A stretch of 49,794 bases of DNA. Origin: VBAS01 sp035318985 (GTDB lineage: Bacteria > Bacteroidota > Bacteroidia > Chitinophagales > Chitinophagaceae). The number at the start of each line of letters is the position of its first letter. Within the stretch, counting starts at the first letter, position 1. The position numbers and the translations under genes were made by a program. Below are positions 48,517 to 49,794 of this stretch, in pieces. The notes beneath the pieces were generated by a model that was not told the origin of the DNA, searched no databases, and worked only from the letters and a program-made list of their open reading frames with translations. The stretch covers positions 1-49,794 of the forward strand of contig DATHDP010000030.1 in the NCBI GenBank assembly GCA_035318985.1, in the 5' to 3' direction.

Positions 48517-49794
48517 ATGCCATTTACCTTTTATAAACAACTCGATTCAATGGACTGCGGTCCTACATGTTTGCGAATGGTGTCAAAACATTATGGAAAA
48601 AATCTTTCGCTACAAACTTTAAGGGATAAAACGCAAATTGGAAAGGAAGGGGTAAATCTTTTGGGCATTAGTGAGGCAGCCGAAGCAATTGGCTTCAGAA
48701 CACAGGCTTTAAAACTCACTTATAAAACATTGGCAGAAGATGCAACACTTCCCGCTATTCTTCATTGGAAACAGAATCATTTTGTAGTCCTTTATAAGGC
48801 CAGGAATAATAAATTATTCGTTGCTGATCCTGCCATTGGATTGTTAACTTTTACTCACAATGAATTCAAGCCAAACTGGATAAGCGATAAAGAGGAAGGG
48901 CAGGAGGAAGGCATTGCTTTATTGCTTGATCCCTCGCCGACTTTTTATGAAAACATAGATGAGACAGAAGAAAAGCAAAAAACAGGTCTTGCATTTAAAA
49001 ATATTTTCAATTATATCTTTCCCTATAAGAAATTGGTATTACAACTTTTTATTGGTCTTGGTATTGCAAGCCTTTTACAATTATTTCTTCCATTTCTAAC
49101 ACAAAGTATTGTTGATACGGGAGTGAGTACCGGTAATATTCATTTTGTTTATGTTATCCTTTTGGCGCAATTGGCTTTATTCGCCGGCCGGCTTGCTGTT
49201 GAATTTGTACGAGGCTGGATATTATTGCATATAAGCACAAGAATAAATATTTCCATACTTACTGATTTCCTTATTAAGCTAATGAAGCTACCTGTTTCTT
49301 TTTTTGATAGTAAAAAGACGGGTGACATTTTGCAGCGAATGAATGATCACAGCCGTATTGAGTCTTTTCTTACGGGCTCATCATTGAGCATTTTATTTTC
49401 TTTTATTAACCTGATAATTTTTTCTATTGTACTTGCCATTTTCAATGTGTACATATTTGCCGTTTTTGCTATTGCCAGTATTCTTTACTCCTTATGGGTC
49501 ATCATTTTTCTCAAGAGAAGAAGGGTACTTGACTACAAAAAATTCGATTTAGCATCAAAAGAACAAAGTATTACCATCCAGTTAGTACAGGGTATGCAGG
49601 AAATAAAACTAAATGGAGTAGAACGGCCTATGCGCTGGACCTGGGAAGGACTGCAGGCAAAACTTTTCAAATTGAGCATGAAAGGTCTTGCCCTGAACCA
49701 ATGGCAACAGGCGGGTGCATTTTTTATCAACGAAGGGAAAAATATTTTTATCACTTTTCTTTCAGCAAAAGCGGTTATTGATGGGCAAATGACC
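48517..49794 (+). CDS. Peptidase C39-containing ABC exporter (PCAT), partial
   Basis: The frame is open for 426 codons from ATG 48517 to the window edge. The N-terminal C39 domain is intact: QLDSMDCGPTCLRM with C14, NHFVVLY with H88 and ADPA with D104. The transmembrane domain starts near residue 165 (LQLFIGLGIASLLQLFLPFLTQSIVD). FDSKKTGDILQRMNDHSRIESFL is the intracellular loop typical of bacteriocin exporters. The nucleotide-binding domain would follow outside the window. It should cleave after the double glycine of the leader and export the peptide. It closes the locus begun by the VKOR fusion. Confidence 0.92.
   Translation, partial: MPFTFYKQLDSMDCGPTCLRMVSKHYGKNLSLQTLRDKTQIGKEGVNLLGISEAAEAIGFRTQALKLTYKTLAEDATLPAILHWKQNHFVVLYKARNNKLFVADPAIGLLTFTHNEFKPNWISDKEEGQEEGIALLLDPSPTFYENIDETEEKQKTGLAFKNIFNYIFPYKKLVLQLFIGLGIASLLQLFLPFLTQSIVDTGVSTGNIHFVYVILLAQLALFAGRLAVEFVRGWILLHISTRINISILTDFLIKLMKLPVSFFDSKKTGDILQRMNDHSRIESFLTGSSLSILFSFINLIIFSIVLAIFNVYIFAVFAIASILYSLWVIIFLKRRRVLDYKKFDLASKEQSITIQLVQGMQEIKLNGVERPMRWTWEGLQAKLFKLSMKGLALNQWQQAGAFFINEGKNIFITFLSAKAVIDGQMT

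Noticed and set aside
1..49794. rRNA and tRNA genes, phage or IS transposase genes
   Set aside because: No rRNA core sequences, tRNA cloverleaf with T-loop motif, or transposase/integrase-like protein was found when reading both strands. A covariance-model scan would be needed to be certain for tRNAs.

Overview
The window looks like a chromosomal piece of a Bacteroidota bacterium, most likely a Chitinophagaceae relative. The base composition is AT-rich. Promoter-like TAnnTTTG boxes occur, and Shine-Dalgarno sites are weak. Signal peptides often end in Ala-Gln, outer-membrane barrels and lipoproteins are numerous, and several families (DUF4342, an XRE regulator type, double-glycine 'natural product precursor' leaders) are typical of that phylum. 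All assignments are from reading the sequence; no database search was run. No rRNA, tRNA or CRISPR array was seen.

Layout. (1) 1-5.8 kb: partial exported ADP-ribosylglycohydrolase, an APH-fold kinase with a HAD phosphatase, DUF4342, a serine beta-lactamase-like hydrolase and a 2-hydroxyacid dehydrogenase. (2) 5.9-17.9 kb, all minus strand: a nitrogen-catabolism locus. Exported glutaminase, exported L-asparaginase and, unusually, an aspartase with a clear signal peptide sit with three porins, another outer-membrane protein, an exported amidohydrolase and a DASS dicarboxylate transporter. Together they suggest periplasmic conversion of Gln and Asn to Glu and Asp, then of Asp to fumarate, with ammonia released at each step and the dicarboxylate imported. 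(3) 18-20.5 kb: aguA and aguB (agmatine to putrescine), split by a frameshifted four-helix-bundle gene flanked by octamer repeats. (4) 20.6-34.3 kb, all minus strand: the complete branched-chain amino-acid pathway leuA-leuC-leuD-leuB / ilvE / ilvD-dinB-ilvB-methyltransferase-ilvN / ilvC-ilvA. An Ile/Val-rich leader peptide and terminator in front of ilvE form a textbook-like attenuator. (5) 34.5-38.8 kb, plus strand: a conserved hypothetical, carA, aroQ, a YccF-family membrane protein and a small conserved protein. (6) 38.8-45.4 kb: a repeat-rich accessory island of small orphan genes (lipoproteins, coiled-coil membrane protein, PIN-domain protein, possible HEPN-like protein, XRE regulators), with about 100-bp hairpin repeats between them. 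(7) 45.4-49.8 kb: a peptide-secretion locus: XRE regulator with palindromic operator candidates, a fusion of degenerate C39-like domain, VKOR and thioredoxin, a seven-cysteine double-glycine-leader peptide, a TlpA-like lipoprotein and a C39 peptidase/ABC exporter cut by the window edge.

The strongest candidates for undescribed biology are the disulfide-rich peptide export locus (7), the periplasmic deamination locus (2), the ilvE attenuator (4), and repeats that have been domesticated into coding sequence (aguA, ilvA).
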